The notes below the pieces were generated by a model. It was given only the letters and a program-made list of their open reading frames with translations. It had not been told where the DNA came from and did no database searches. Below, one piece after another: positions 33,991 to 46,267 of a stretch of 64,000 nucleotides of DNA. Position numbers and translations under genes: made by a program. Source of the DNA: Spinellus fusiger (lineage: Eukaryota; Mucoromycota; Mucoromycetes; Mucorales; Phycomycetaceae); NCBI GenBank assembly GCA_025094145.1, contig JALLLS010000017.1:186001-250000 (forward strand). Reading direction: 5' to 3'. Numbering within the stretch: the first letter of the stretch is position 1; each line of letters opens with the position of its first letter.

Positions 33991-36050
33991 ATACCCCTTC
34001 TCACTAATAAAACAGTAAAAATAATTAGTTCAAAATGTATTAATGCACTCTATGTGTGTCGTATTACCCTTGCACTGACACCTTCTTGCCTTTGCCTCTG
34101 TAACGGATTCACTGGGGGGAGGGTTTAAAATAAAATAATATACAATAGAAACTGACTAACATGTCAGACATAATAAACATGCACAAACACTCACCAGATC
34201 ACAACTGTTGGTTTATATGCCAGACAAAGACAAACAAAATAAAGAGGATGTAAGTTATGAAGAACAACAGTCAGTGTGGTTGGCAGGTATTAATATCTGA
34301 GCAGAAGAGAACAAGACGAAATTTCACAAGTCATTTACTTAATCAGAACTACCAAAGTAATGCAGACTACAACAACATTCTAGAAAGAAAAAGAATTGCT
34401 TAAAGAACAGTTGCCTAGTTACCTGTTATGATCAAATCGTGTGTTGTGTTCCTGTTCATGTACCCTCTTTGATTTCCTTAAATCAGCCTTTGTACTAATA
34501 CTCTATTTCTTTTTCCATGCTAGAGACCAAATATCTATACATTTATCTTTCTAGTGGTTCTGTTGATAATCTTAGTACTCTTTATTACAGATACTTGTAA
34601 ACCTTTGATTTTAATCATTGTTCCATATAAGGTGCGTTTTTATTTTACGTAAAAGGAAGGAGACACCACCGCTTAAAGGTCAGAAAAATCTCCTGGCGTG
34701 TAGGTAACTATGGAATTTGTTGCCATAGCATTTAATGTGTAACCAATCTATTGAGGAATGGAATGCCATTACCTTTTTATTGAATTGCAAGTGGCTTTAT
34801 TTTATGAATGAATCGTCTGCCGTTTTATGAGTGTAAATAACCGCAAGAACCTACAGAGTGCAACAGAATGAAATACAACCCGAATAGAGTAACACTTCAT
34901 TCTTATTAAAAAGCACCTTTGTATGTGTGTTTGTGCTGAGATATTGTCCCAACCATCACAACAAATAGACTCAAAGAAAATAATTTATTATATTTTGTTT
35001 ACTTGCAATGCTCCAAATGACATTTATGGGTACGTAGTACTGTGTACATTTAGTTAATACTACGACAAGTCAAGCACTACACTAAGGTTATTTGTTATGT
35101 AGGGTTTAAATAAAGTGTTTCATTCTCCTCCACCTACTGAGCTATGTACATGATAAACAGAGGATGTTTACAAGATATGGTGAGAATAGAACAGACACTT
35201 TCTTTTTAGTGTTGGTGTCTCAATTCTCATGGTAATTGAGTCTATAGTTTCCCATGTATTTTAGGCAAGCTCACGTAGATGAAAAAACACACATTACTGC
35301 AATTTCATTCATTCATTCATTTGGAACACAAGCATGGATCTCTTTTCATTATCCGCTCTATTGTTTTCTTTATAAGCACTGTTTCACCTGAATTCTGTCC
35401 AGAGTGCTTCTTATTAGTGTTTGATTACCATTGCACAAAGAAATAAAAGGGCCCCCAAAGGAACAAACAATAGTTATAAGTAGGAAGGAAATAGAAACCA
35501 TAAGAATTCACTGGAGTCATGGTCAAGTAAACTGTATCTCAATGCACTGTTGCTGATTTGCTGCTGATACCAAATATTAGTGAATCATTATTAGTCCAAA
35601 CACTAATGATACAAGAACTCCTTAATGACTTGGTTGCCGTTCCTGAGCTTGGCAAGGATCTCTATAAAAATAGATTCTTCTTTTTCTTCTCTATTGTCAG
35701 CAATATTATAAAGTACTGCTATACGAGTGTTATAATAACGATGAAATGAAAATAGATTATATAATTACTGGGAAATCACTTTTTTAAGAAGGGTCATGCA
35801 AGGGACCACTAGGAACAGGTAAGAAAAAATAGTACTAGGCGTTGTGCATATAAGATAGAAGATGGTCTATAGTAAGTCTGATAGTAGATATCAGAATAAT
35901 TATTTTATTATGACAGTTGAATATGTATTTATAATTTTGTTTCTATGATACTATCCAATCTCTAGAGGGTAAATGCTTAAGCGATAAATAAAGAGTTTAT
36001 GATTCATGGTATGGAGAAAAAGTGGTTAAATGCAACGGGAAAGATTGAGG
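33991..36050. other. AT-rich region, little recognised
   Basis: Apart from a possible extension of the Fanzor-like relic (to about 34480), nothing can be named. ATTC repeats occur at 35308-35323. A 63-codon frame at 35558-35749 has no family resemblance. Confidence 0.4.
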
Positions 36051-36092
36051 GTTGTTGTGATAAATTTAAAGTGTGATAGATGTAGTCATCAC

Positions 36093-36558
36093 AGGTCATA
36101 ACTTGGAGCTTTTTTCAGGCTAATGGATTTGGCTCATTAGTCTTTGTTGATAGCACTGTAAACCAAGACGAATGTATCACTGTTTTAGTTGGTAAGCTCC
36201 ATCTTTAGTTCATAGAATTGCATTAAATATAGAACAGCGAGTTTCTATTACAAGAAGAGGGTGCTAACTGTCATACTGGAACCTATGCTAGATGGTAGAA
36301 AGATACACATCAGATTTGAGGCTTTGAGTACTGATCCGTACAAACCCTGACTTGAACCCAATTGAACACGCCTGGTGGGCCTTGGGAAGATGAATCGAGG
36401 AAAGAAGGGTATCTATTACCAATGTTGAAGGTTTGAAGGCTTTAATTGCAGAAGAATGGGAGAGGGTTGGTGTTGAACCTGCACAACAATAAATCCAAAG
36501 TATGACAGATAGATGTCAGGCTGTCATTGATGCCAAAAAAGACCCTACAAAGTATTAA
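36093..36558 (+). pseudogene. Tc1-like transposase relic (same family as 9950-11015)
   Basis: Broken pieces on the plus strand read VITWSFFQANGFGSLVFVDS, TVNQDECITVL, FLLQEEGANCHTGTY, RWWKDTHQI and at the end TDRCQAVIDAKK-PTKY before a stop. They parallel the element at 9842-11187 in the same order. Many stops and frameshifts are present. Confidence 0.75.
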
Positions 36559-36839
36559 CTGTATTATTATTTTTCTATTTTCGATAAATAAATATGTTGA
36601 GTTTTATTGTGCTAAAGTCTTGAGGTTCTAGATCAAATGTAAAGTATTTCATTTGATGTTGAACATGGCCTATCTATTTCGTCCTGAAATTTATTTTCAA
36701 AAGTATTCAATTCAATTGGGTATGGCTGTATTCACAGTTTCTTGAACAAGTAGGCTAATCCTGATTATATTTCCAATAACCTTTTTTGAGTGAACCCTCT
36801 TCAAAATAGATATACAAGCTGTTGTGGATATGGTCATTT

Positions 36840-37445
36840 GCACAAAAGTCATTACAATTGTCCAAATAATGATAGATACCAGACAGAAAGTAGAAACATT
36901 GTGATAAGACCAAGAAATGGCTGCTTATTACAAAGAATGAGATGAATCAATCATACAATCATATGAGTTATATACTTTTTTTCCTACAGGACAGTTATGT
37001 TGGAATATAAATACATGTTCAGTCAATGAACAAAATGTCAAGATAAGCACAATGAAATACTACTGACTCAGATTGATGTACAGAAATAACTCCAATCACT
37101 TGCATTTATTTAGAAAGCTCTCCTTATCAGTATAGAGTTTGTGCTAACATTGAGCAAGGTTACCTGAATTTCATAAATCGTAACCCTATTAACGTATGAT
37201 AAATAGTAACTGATACTATTAAATACTATCTATTTTCTCTGAACCAAGAAAAGGTCCAAGTCTTCTGGTTCACTCCCATCCTTCTTCTCCTCACTAATCT
37301 CTGGAGTCTCAGTTGAATAACTGACGGAAACCCATGCTAGAGGTAAACCATCTAAAAAGTGATATAGTGTGTCTTATTGGATTTTATCATGCAAAAAGAC
37401 ATTATAATGTCTAGTAGTATAAATACCAGAAGAATAGTGAGTGAT
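36840..37445 (+). mobile_element. Short copy of a Helitron/Fanzor mosaic repeat
   Basis: 36855-37195 aligns to 57298-57640 (for example GTCCAAATAATGATAGATAC, then ACTCCAATCACTTGCATTTA). 37235-37440 aligns to 58695-58880 (KKRSKSSGS-type coding tail and GCAAAAAGA-ATTATAATGTCT). About 1 kb that lies between these two parts in the other copy is missing here. The first part corresponds to a Helitron helicase-like fragment, the second to the C-terminal tail of a Fanzor-like protein. Confidence 0.7.
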
Positions 37446-37901
37446 CTCTCCACTATAATGATCAGCGTCTATGAAAACACAACAAGAAGGTTCTCTCTTT
37501 TTGACTATAGGACAAATATCTCATACATGTCATAACAATAACAATATACAAATATATAGTTTAATAAATAATTATTATTCTCAGTCTTTCTTTCTTTTTT
37601 CCCCATAGACTTTGAGTTAATAAACATCTCAAAAGAATAGTTTTATTAGGTAGAAATACACTGTAGACCTTTCTCAATGTCTTTTGTCTATTTCTCACAG
37701 TGAGCATAAAAAGAACAGTTCTTTTCTTTTAACTGTTATAATAAAGTTGTTTATTCATACTATTTATGTATAAATATATATATCCAACTCTTCCTGATAC
37801 TATCTTCCTGTCTCTGTATTCATATTTATTGTATTATCTATTGTTTATGTTTTATAGTTCATTTCTTATCAAAAGTAGTCTTGAATCTGCAAAACTATAT
37901 A

Positions 37902-38641
37902 TACAGTTCAAAGTATTTTTTTATTTTTGGGTGTTGGTTGCTATTCACACATTGGGCATATTAGCCACCCTATGAGAGCTTTTGAAAAATTGATATACAT
38001 AGAAACACTTCAAATACAAAAGTAAAAAAAATGAATGCAAAGAGAGAGGAAACAGAAAGAAAAGAGAATATAAAACCTCAATGAGGGAGAAATGATGAAA
38101 ATGAGTGGGGATGATGGTAGAATGATGGTTAACAATAGACATCCAAAAGGCCATGGAGGCAGCAAGGAAACCAGGACACCAAAAAGATAACCGTCATCCT
38201 GTGGTGATTCGAAATCCAACGAGAGATACTTAGAGCAACTCAGACAATCCTGAGGACACAAATACAGCAACTACACTAGCAGCTTCTGGCTTTGCTAAAC
38301 AGGTTAAGAATGGGTGGTAGAGGAGTCTTTGCACTCTATGACGGCGTTGATGTTCCCACTCAACACACCTATCAGCAGCTTCAATGAGAAAGCTACCGTT
38401 ACTAATGAATTCTTGCCACGCACTAGACTAGTCATTTCAATTTGAAGACGTTCAAGATAAGCTACTTTTAATGGATATTTAGGAGGATTGTGAGCCCGTC
38501 CTATTCTTTGAGCATTTTGCCAGAGTACATTGCCATGTAGCTTAATCCATCTGGCTTTACTCTGGGGTGCTTCTAGCTGCGGGACAAGGCACCAGAGGAG
38601 GGTGTCTTCAGGAAGAATAGCTGCTCACTCAACAAATTTGG
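37902..38641 (-). mobile_element. LINE 3' fragment (copy B) with internal deletion
   Basis: It starts at the conserved 3' terminus (TACAGTTCAAAGTAT on the plus strand) and follows copy A through the 3' UTR into the end of the RT (GCTACTTTTAATGGATATTT, GGTGTCTTCAGGAAG). About 380 bp, corresponding to roughly 13210-13600 of copy A, are deleted. The 5' side is truncated at about 38641. AACTATA occurs on both sides (37893-37899 and 38644-38650), a possible but short target-site duplication. Confidence 0.85.
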
Positions 38642-39101
38642 GGAACTATACCTACAGTGACAAACCAACATCTTTTCACAGACTCAGCTCCTTTAAAAAA
38701 CCCTGAACAGTCACTCTTAACAAGAAAATAAAAATAAACTTGATTGGTCTTGCAATGAAATTCACCTCTCATTGCTGGAAGGAGACTCAGGTCCTGCGTT
38801 CAGAAGGACTGTTCATTTCAAAAGTCACGTGTCCTCAGCCTCTTTCCTTTTCTTTTCTAAAAAAAAAAGAAAAAAAACTATAAAAGAACCTCTTGCCCTT
38901 GCAATCCTTTTTTTTCTTTACCCAATCATGCTTATATCCTGTGTGCTTCTCTGTCTGTGAAATGTATACTTCGGGAAAAGCATGAAAGAATAAAATGGTT
39001 TTATAGATCCAACCTTTGTTGTAGACTCTTTGGCACTTTTGTAAAAAGAAGAATGGCTATTGAGACTCTTTGGTGAAGAAACCAAAATCAAACTATTTTA
39101 T
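38642..39101. other. Short intergenic stretch
   Basis: No gene recognised. A 62-codon frame at 38772-38960 has a run of lysines and a hydrophobic tail but no partner exon or family. Poly-A near 38860-38880. Confidence 0.35.
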
Positions 39102-40737
39102 TTATTTATTATCTAAATCCATTTCTTGCAATATACGCAGCCATTCTGTGCCTGCTTCTTGTCGAATTGTTTCTATTTTACGTCGAAAGGCTTCCGTGTC
39201 GGTAGGAGGGACAGGAGGTTGTTGTTGGTGTGGGTCTGTACAAGTAAGAACAGAACGCACTGACTTTGTAAGTGATGATTTCGATCGTTTCTTATGAGGT
39301 GATTTTCGTTGCTCTTGGACTGCCTGTTCAAGAGTAGCGGCTCTATGCATATTATGATCTTCCTTTTTGTGTGGTTTGGGTGAACACAAGGGTTCTCCCA
39401 GTCGAACCAGACGCTTGGTTTTGAGTGATTTTGAGTGAACAATAGGGGGTGCAACGGCTTGTGTGTGAGGTCTTTCACAGGCAGCAATGGAGCGAGGGCG
39501 TGGCCAAAGAGGCTGTCGCTCTGAAACAGTCACAGGAGCAGTCTCATTTACTTTTTTTGGTATGAAGTGGGGTGAGGGTGTGGAGGGAGGAGCGGTGTCA
39601 AGAATAGCCCTTGACCCTGCCTTTTGAAACGCTGCTGGTGTTTCATCTCCGTGCAGTGTCTATGCGATAGGGTGGATAAGTTTCTCTCCCAATAAATAAA
39701 TAAATAAATAAACCCCCCCAACTTACCTCTGTGCATGGATTGTTCTGTAACCATAGCATTTCTAGACTGGGCAAATGGGCCAGTTCCATAATTCCTGCAG
39801 TAGAAATTATACCATTTTCTCGCAAATCCAGTCGTTCTAGTGCCCATACTTTATCGAGATCATACACTGCACTTAGTTTATTTCCTCGCAGATTAAGTTC
39901 TTGTAAATTTCCCAAGACAGTATGAACTTTGAGAGTAGATGTGATGTTGTTAAAGGACATATTGAGTGATTCAAGATTAAACAGAGATGCGAGTTGTGGG
40001 CCAATGCTTGTCAGGGCATTATGAGAAACATCGAGATGAACAAGAGATTGGAGATGTTCAAGGCCTTCCAATGTAGTGATACGGTTGTTAGCCAAAGACA
40101 AAGAATTAAGTTGTATCTTCTGTAACCAGGGCAGGTCTAAAATGTGACTGATTTGGCTGTGCTTAACGACCAAATGTTTCAGTGTACTCTGCACCTCAGG
40201 GGTGATTTGGATATGATTGGGGTGGAGATGTAAGATCACTAGTCGACAAAGATGCTTGAAGGGTGATAGTGAGATATGTGCTGTTGGGTGGGTGCGGGAT
40301 TCTTTGGACACCTGATTCTCTGTTCTTTCTGTTGGACTCTCTTGTGATAGTTTTTTTGGTTCCTCTGTAATGCTAGTCATAGACTCCTCTTCCTCAGCAT
40401 CCTCTCCCTTGAAAGACAACGAGTCCATAGAATACCCTTTGAGGACTTCTCCTGTTGTATCAAGAGTAAGACTGGGTAGAAGAGCCATTCTCTCGAACAG
40501 ATAGGTCATATCATAGGCAGGTTTGGCGGATCGTAATGTCCATAGACTCCACCGTCTTGTCTGTCCCTGCCTCACTGACCCTCGGAACTCTTTCTTGGTG
40601 TCCTCTCTCTTATACTCTTTCTCCAGAAAAGCTACTTCTGACAAATTAAGACAGAGGGGAATAGGTGATGAAGCGTGAAAATAGGCTTCATCCTGTAACT
40701 TTAGGGACATTTGCGATACCCACACACTGGTAAGCAT
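39102..40737 (-). CDS. Leucine-rich repeat protein
   Basis: Two exons, 40737-39727 and 39659-39102, give about 522 residues; the frame is also open to an upstream ATG at 40779, which would add 14 hydrophobic residues. MLTSVWVSQMSLKL was chosen because the upstream part is low-complexity. The N-terminal half has a folded, charged stretch. Then five to six LRRs of the SDS22-like type appear (LNSLSLANNRITTLEGLEHL, LVHLDVSHNALTSI, LESLNMSFNNITS, LQELNLRGNKLSAVYDL, LERLDLRENGIIS, LEMLWLQNNPCTE). After the LRR cap comes a long Ser/Lys/Pro-rich tail with RKSPHKKRSKSS. The intron acceptor follows from phase and lies after an in-frame TAG. It may be an adaptor for phosphatase or polarity signalling; this is inference. 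Its start lies about 100 bp from the TAF4 stop. Confidence 0.78.
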
Positions 40738-40839
40738 TTTTTTATACAAGAACAACGACAGGAACAAGAACAAGAACATGCAGAAACTGTTACGTCGCCT
40801 TGTTCACTTGCATGTCACGGGTTAATCACGTTTATTTCA

Positions 40840-43602
40840 CTATTTCAGCCATTGATTGTAAGTCTTTAGCAATGTACGTTGGCCATTCCCTCGGCCAGTC
40901 TGACAGTCACGCTCAAGAGCAAAAATGGCATCCTTCACTGTCACTGTACGCGAGCCTTGTTCTCCTAGTCTCGGCCTGCCAATCGTAGAAGGGGGAAGAA
41001 ACAAGCCAACATTGTCTTGTCGAGCCAAGTCACGCCCTACGGACGATGGCACACTCAACCCACGTCCCCTGCCGCGCTTCACTTCTGATTTCCGTCCCCT
41101 GGGGCGTCCTCTGCCGCGAGGTGCTTCCTCTACAATAGGTTCGCCATACGAAGGCAGTTGGGGTGGAGAAGGAGGAGCAGGCGACATTCGATTGCCCTCT
41201 TTTCCCATCCCCGTCAACATCCAACTCTTGCGCACACCACCCGCACTCATCAAAGCAGTTTCGTTGGTGTGTTTTTTACGAATATCCTCACTCATATTTC
41301 TTGCTGTGACGCCAGGCCCCATTTCCTTTTCTTTTTTCTTCTTTTTTGGTCTGTCTTCATCCATGTTCATACCGTCACTATCTCCCAACTGAGCCCGTCG
41401 TTCACGCTCAGCCATCATTTCTTTGCGTTTCCTCTCTTCTTCTCTCTCTACACGCTCAATGGCCAACAGCTGCTTCTTAATGTCCTGCTGGATAATAATC
41501 TTGTACATGGGCTGTCCATGGTCATCCACAGGAGGAGAGTCGAATGTCTGAGAAAACACCCTGTGCTTGGACGCAGCTACCATTTGTTCAATCAGATGGC
41601 GTAGTCTGTCTTGAGTAGCAAGCGCCAAATACGACAAAAAGTCCGGATCTATCTTTCCAATAGCAAGGGGTTTGGCTATAGAATTGGTTGATACGATCAG
41701 CCTACCTTATTATTATTATCATCCCCATCTTACCCATCTTTAATACTATGTTTTTCAGCATGTCTGGGTTCATAAAGTCTTGCATTTTGGATCGGTCAAT
41801 TCCATCAGGAAGACTGCCTCCCACCATTTCACCGTCCTTGAGAAAGTGTTCTACTTCTTCCTACATAAAGCTAAGTCCCACCAACACTATATTCACACAC
41901 ACACACACTCTCTCTCTCTTTTTCTTTTTCTTTCTTTTTATATTTACCTTGAGATCCACACCTGCATACCCCATGACATCAGTGAGTGTATCATAATCAA
42001 TTCTGTCGCCTGAGGGGCCTGATGTATTTGACTGTCCAGAAGAAGAGGGACCTGAGATGGAGGGCCCAGACATGGGAGGACCCGACATGGGAGGACCTGC
42101 CATGGAAAGAGACGGTCCCGAAGAAGAGGTAGAAGAAGAGGTAGAAGAAGTAGGGAAAGAAGAAGACATGGAGGCCGTAGGATGAGTAGGATGGGTAGAA
42201 TTGGACACATTGGAGTGTCCTGTCGTAATGGGTGCAGAGGGCTTCCTATGCATGAGATAAGTACCTAGAGGCATGAGCAGTCACCAACATACGGTGGCGT
42301 CAACAGTGTGTTTCGGGGGATCTGCAGTCCAGGCGTAGGAAGGGCGGGCGTTTTGAACAGAGGAAGAGGTACCCCCAAAAGAGGTCCATTGTCTGTTTTT
42401 GTTCTCTTCATCTGTGGTGTGCTTGAATGCCTCGGACTCAGTACACCCCTTTTTTTATATGGATTGACAGTTCGATGAATAGATAGACAGATCAATGGAT
42501 AGAGAGATAGACAGATAGAGAGATAGAGAGATAGATATATCCTATCTATTGTTTTATAGTACAGTAGAGTACTTACATTAATCCTGTCATGGCACGCTGA
42601 GCATCTTCTGCTCTCACTTGTGAGCTGTTCATTGTCCGTTTTCTATCATTTATATCAAGGGGCATTGTAGACTGCATCATTGCCATTGGATCATTTCTCA
42701 GTGTGTTGTTATTTCTAGGTCCCTGGTTAGGTTGTGCATTGGGCTTATTCTTAAGGTCTTCTAATTGCTGGTATTGCTGCTGTCCCAATAACATCTTTGC
42801 TTGTGACAAGAACTGGTCTGCTGAAACTGCATTGTTCTAACTTTTAGACTGCACATCTTTCGTTCTTATATTGTACCTGTAGCTCTCTAAACAGTTCAAT
42901 GAACTTCTCTTTGCGATCTGGTGGCAGTTGAGACGTGATGTTGTCCAAGAGTGTCGTGGAAGTCGCTAACTATTAGCACAAGCTAATCCAGGTGCGCTTA
43001 CCTGCTGTGGGTGGCATGGGCGTAGGAGCTAGAGAAGGATGCATATGAGCATGGCTGCTGGGGGCCGAGGGGTGAGACATGAGACGAGACACTGGAAGAG
43101 GACTGGGGTGGGTGGGCGCAGGTGCTGGTGGGATAGAAGGCATATGATGTGGGAGTGTAGGCGTAACTGCTGCTGTTGCTTGTGGTGGTGGTGGTGTTGG
43201 TGGTGTTGGTGGTGGTGGTGTAGGCGTAGACGTGGCATGGTTCATGTGCATGGGCGGCGTGTTTTGTGTGTGGACATCGAGTGGATCGTTTTGCTTCTCA
43301 TTGGCCTTTGGGTTCCACATGTTAACAATAGCATCCACGTTATGGTGACTGAGCATAGACGCGTCGGAAGAAGATGACTGAGGTGCTAATAGGTCTTCGG
43401 TGGCGTTGGAGCTGAACAGATGTTGGAGTTCTGCAGGCAGATGAGCGTAGGACTGTCCATGACCCTCATGATTGTTGATAGTCTCTACAATAGACTGAAA
43501 TGACTGGTCATTAGAAAGCGGACCATGGTGATCAAGGATATCTTGAATATTAAAGTTGAGATCCTGAACGTGCAAGTCTAATTCCTTGTCTCCTTCTGAC
43601 AT
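40840..43602 (-). CDS. TAF4: TFIID subunit TAF4
   Basis: Predicted 797-residue TFIID component that pairs with TAF12 through a histone-like fold and supports RNA polymerase II initiation. Seven exons in phase: 43602-43002, 42965-42877, 42836-42577, 42448-42285, 42264-41948, 41860-41734, 41675-40840. The N-terminal part is disordered (Pro/Ser/His-rich; TPPPPTPPTPPPP). A TAF-homology-like helix (LPPDRKEKFIELFRELQ) and QFLSQAKMLLG follow. The C-terminal TAF4 domain has DYDTLTDVMGYAGVDLK, EEVEHFLKDGE, IDPDFLSYLALATQDRLR and HLIEQMVAASKHR. A charged REEERKRKEMMAERERRAQL helix and an AT-hook-like GRGRPRGRK end the protein. Intron 3 carries a GATA/GACA microsatellite. The start MSEGDKELDLHV fits the first good ATG. 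Confidence 0.9.
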
Positions 43603-43681
43603 GATGGAAAAAGAACAAGTTATTGACACTTGGCTAACTCAAGGCGAAAGGGATTTTGTTACGTCATCACAATGGTACACA

Positions 43682-46147
43682 TCACTGACTATTTATTTGT
43701 TTCTTGTCATGCTGGGTTAGATTTATGGAGGAAGTTTCTTCTATTATTAGTGGGTTGTGGAGAAAGCTGTCAATGTTATCACTGTGTAGTGTGCCCCGTT
43801 TACTATCATAATATGCGATAATATTCAGCAACTTGGTGTCTGGATCTAGGCCTATCATTGGCAGCTCCTTTGTCAGTATCTCGGTAACAGCGTCTCTTTG
43901 ATGCAGAAGAAGATGACCACACACAAGAATAGTGAATGCAGTTATGTTTGCTTTCTCTTCAAGTTCTTGTTCCATCCTCACAATACAACGGCGGACCCTT
44001 CCCAGTCTTCCCCTTCTCATCCATCCTATCATCAACTGTTCATGAAGTTCTCGAGGGATTTTAACTCCTCTTTCACTAAAGTGTTTATAGACCTTCTCTG
44101 CAATATGAACATTCTTTGGACTCTTTGTATAGGCGTCAATGAGGATTTTACAGGTCATGTAGTTGCTCCGAAGAGGGCCTGTGGTGCCTGGTATAAGATA
44201 TCTACGTTGATTAAGGAAGATTTTTTTAACCAATTTATGAGGACTCCTCTTTATCACCTGCTCTGTCAGTATCATGTTGTTAATCCATATCTCATCCTTT
44301 TGCGTGGCATGAGGATCGTTTAATAACTGTTTCAGTAGTCTATTGGCCAACTGGCCTTCCCCATAGATTGTATAGAGTGTACGGAGAGTTGTTTGGTCTG
44401 GAATAACATCGGCTGTCTTCATATGTTCTAGGATCTCGGATATCTTTTCTTCAGGATGTTCATTTTCCATAGTGGTGGCTCTTATTAATAGATTGAAGTC
44501 TACAGCATCAGGTCCATCTGTGTTGGTGGCAATGATTTGGAAGACAGATTTGGCTGATACATGGTCTTTGGCTGTCAGATAACAGGCCATAAGAGAAGTA
44601 TAAGTATCTCGACGGATCGTGCTTCCTGTAATGCACTGGTAATCAAAGACACTGCGGAAGGTCTCACTGTCGCCTATCTGTGCACATAGTTTGTAGATAT
44701 ACTGGTAAATAACATCAGTCCAATACACCCTATGAACCTTCTCTCGAAGATGTTCAAAGACAATAGATGCTTCTGTGTATCGTTTTGTTGCAAGAAATCC
44801 ACCAAGGACAGATGTGTAGATCATAATGTTGGTGGGAGAATGAATAGCATAACATTGCCTGTAGATTCGCAATGCATCGCCTATACGGGATTCACTTATT
44901 GTAGAGCCGTGCACTAAGTGTTTGAGACATCTACTGTAGGTGTCCTCGCTAATGTGTTCGGGAGCAGCGTCTAGCACACGCAGATAGAGTGTGCTGTTCT
45001 TTTGGGCGAGAAAGAAGTTGACCATCTTCTCACAAATGTGCTTGATGCTTTTTGTATCGTTACGCTCCTGTGCATCTTTTAGTAGTTGGAATGCAATATG
45101 ATATTGTCGGGTGTAGAGTGCTTTGACTATTAGACACTTAACAATAATACTAGTAGACAGGTCTCGTTTCTGCTTGGCAAAATAGAACACTCGACATTCA
45201 TCTAATCGCCATATCTTCAAGTAACAATGGAAATAGTCATTCAGGGCAATGTCCAGCAGTGCGTTGTCCTCATATTCCAAAGCCATAGTAATATTGGAGT
45301 TACCTGGGTTCTCTTTCAAAAAGTTTATTGCCTTTTCATCATATCCTTTCTCCAATAGGCCAATCAGCATGGCTCCTCCTGTGCGCATGGACAATGCAGC
45401 GTTCTTTGATTGCATTGTTTTTATCCATCCTTCTGCATTGGATATATCTCCTTTAAGAGCCAGCATTTCTACCATGGCATTGTAGGTTTCATTGCTCAGT
45501 CTTTGGTCTTTTAAGTGCAGTTGGTAGATTAATTGCGATGCTTCCTCTGGTCGGATTTGATCTCTATACAGCATAATGAGTTGCTGGGCATCCTCCACAG
45601 AGAATTTTGCGAGTTTTGATGGTAGTCTACTCCAGTCACTAAGAACAGAAATGGCTTGGTGGGTCAACTCCTTAGTCAAAGAATTGTTGGGGTTGGGTGT
45701 AAGGAGAAGGACAAGCGCACGGAAGTCTTCTTCTGTTAGCTGATCCAATAGATTCAACTGTCGAAGATCAACGTAGCGCTTCATACACTCTTCTCTTTTC
45801 TCTCGTTGTATATTAGCATGGCTGTATTTATACTTTTTCAGTGGCGCAAACAGAAGCTTGCGGAACTTATCAATACGCTCTCTCGCTATGTTTACAGCAA
45901 ACGTACTATGCAAACGACTTTCTACTCTGACTTGAATTCTCTTTCTAGAGAGTGGTTTGGGGGGAATAAGAACTAATCTTGGTGCTTTTCTGGTCATGAC
46001 AGGGAAGTGTAGCGTTGGTGGCGGTAGTTTAGCTGTACTCATGTGTATTTGACGAGAGAGGCAACTCTTGCATAAAAGCTGACAAGTCAAGAACGAAGCC
46101 AAGTGTAGTTTCCATTCTCCTCTTTTCACCACAAAGTAAAAGGCCAT
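43682..46147 (-). CDS. Mitochondrial pentatricopeptide-repeat (PPR) protein
   Basis: Intronless 821-residue frame. The N-terminus (MAFYFVVKRGEWKLHLASF, then KSCLSRQIHMSTAK) is basic with few acidic residues, as for a mitochondrial presequence. The body is helical repeats with PPR spacing, for example TYNAMVEMLALKGDISNAEG, IYTSVLGGFLATKRYTEASI, TYTSLMACYLTAKDHVSAKS, FNLLIRATTMENEHPEEK and TAFTILVCGHLLLHQRDAV. PPR proteins bind organellar RNA and assist in its processing or translation; the target cannot be told. It ends about 80 bp from the TAF4 start and begins about 120 bp from the next gene's stop, all on one strand. Confidence 0.83.
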   Translation of the reverse strand: MAFYFVVKRGEWKLHLASFLTCQLLCKSCLSRQIHMSTAKLPPPTLHFPVMTRKAPRLVLIPPKPLSRKRIQVRVESRLHSTFAVNIARERIDKFRKLLFAPLKKYKYSHANIQREKREECMKRYVDLRQLNLLDQLTEEDFRALVLLLTPNPNNSLTKELTHQAISVLSDWSRLPSKLAKFSVEDAQQLIMLYRDQIRPEEASQLIYQLHLKDQRLSNETYNAMVEMLALKGDISNAEGWIKTMQSKNAALSMRTGGAMLIGLLEKGYDEKAINFLKENPGNSNITMALEYEDNALLDIALNDYFHCYLKIWRLDECRVFYFAKQKRDLSTSIIVKCLIVKALYTRQYHIAFQLLKDAQERNDTKSIKHICEKMVNFFLAQKNSTLYLRVLDAAPEHISEDTYSRCLKHLVHGSTISESRIGDALRIYRQCYAIHSPTNIMIYTSVLGGFLATKRYTEASIVFEHLREKVHRVYWTDVIYQYIYKLCAQIGDSETFRSVFDYQCITGSTIRRDTYTSLMACYLTAKDHVSAKSVFQIIATNTDGPDAVDFNLLIRATTMENEHPEEKISEILEHMKTADVIPDQTTLRTLYTIYGEGQLANRLLKQLLNDPHATQKDEIWINNMILTEQVIKRSPHKLVKKIFLNQRRYLIPGTTGPLRSNYMTCKILIDAYTKSPKNVHIAEKVYKHFSERGVKIPRELHEQLMIGWMRRGRLGRVRRCIVRMEQELEEKANITAFTILVCGHLLLHQRDAVTEILTKELPMIGLDPDTKLLNIIAYYDSKRGTLHSDNIDSFLHNPLIIEETSSINLTQHDKKQINSQ

Positions 46148-46267
46148 ATAATAAAGAGAAATATTTGTTGTGTGTAGAGAGAAAGAGAAAGAGAGCGGCG
46201 TATCTCTATATTTTTATACTTACTGACGTCACAGTAGTCTGCAGAGGGGGACTGCTAAATTATTCTA

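Noticed and set aside
38772..38960. 62-residue frame with a lysine run and hydrophobic tail
   Set aside because: It lies between a LINE fragment and the LRR gene, with homopolymer-derived residues and no family or splice partner.
39731..41604. Several plus-strand frames of 64-155 residues
   Set aside because: They are shadows of the LRR and TAF4 exons on the other strand.
43039..43377. Trp/Cys-rich 112-residue plus-strand frame
   Set aside because: It is the antisense of the Pro/His-rich TAF4 exon 1.
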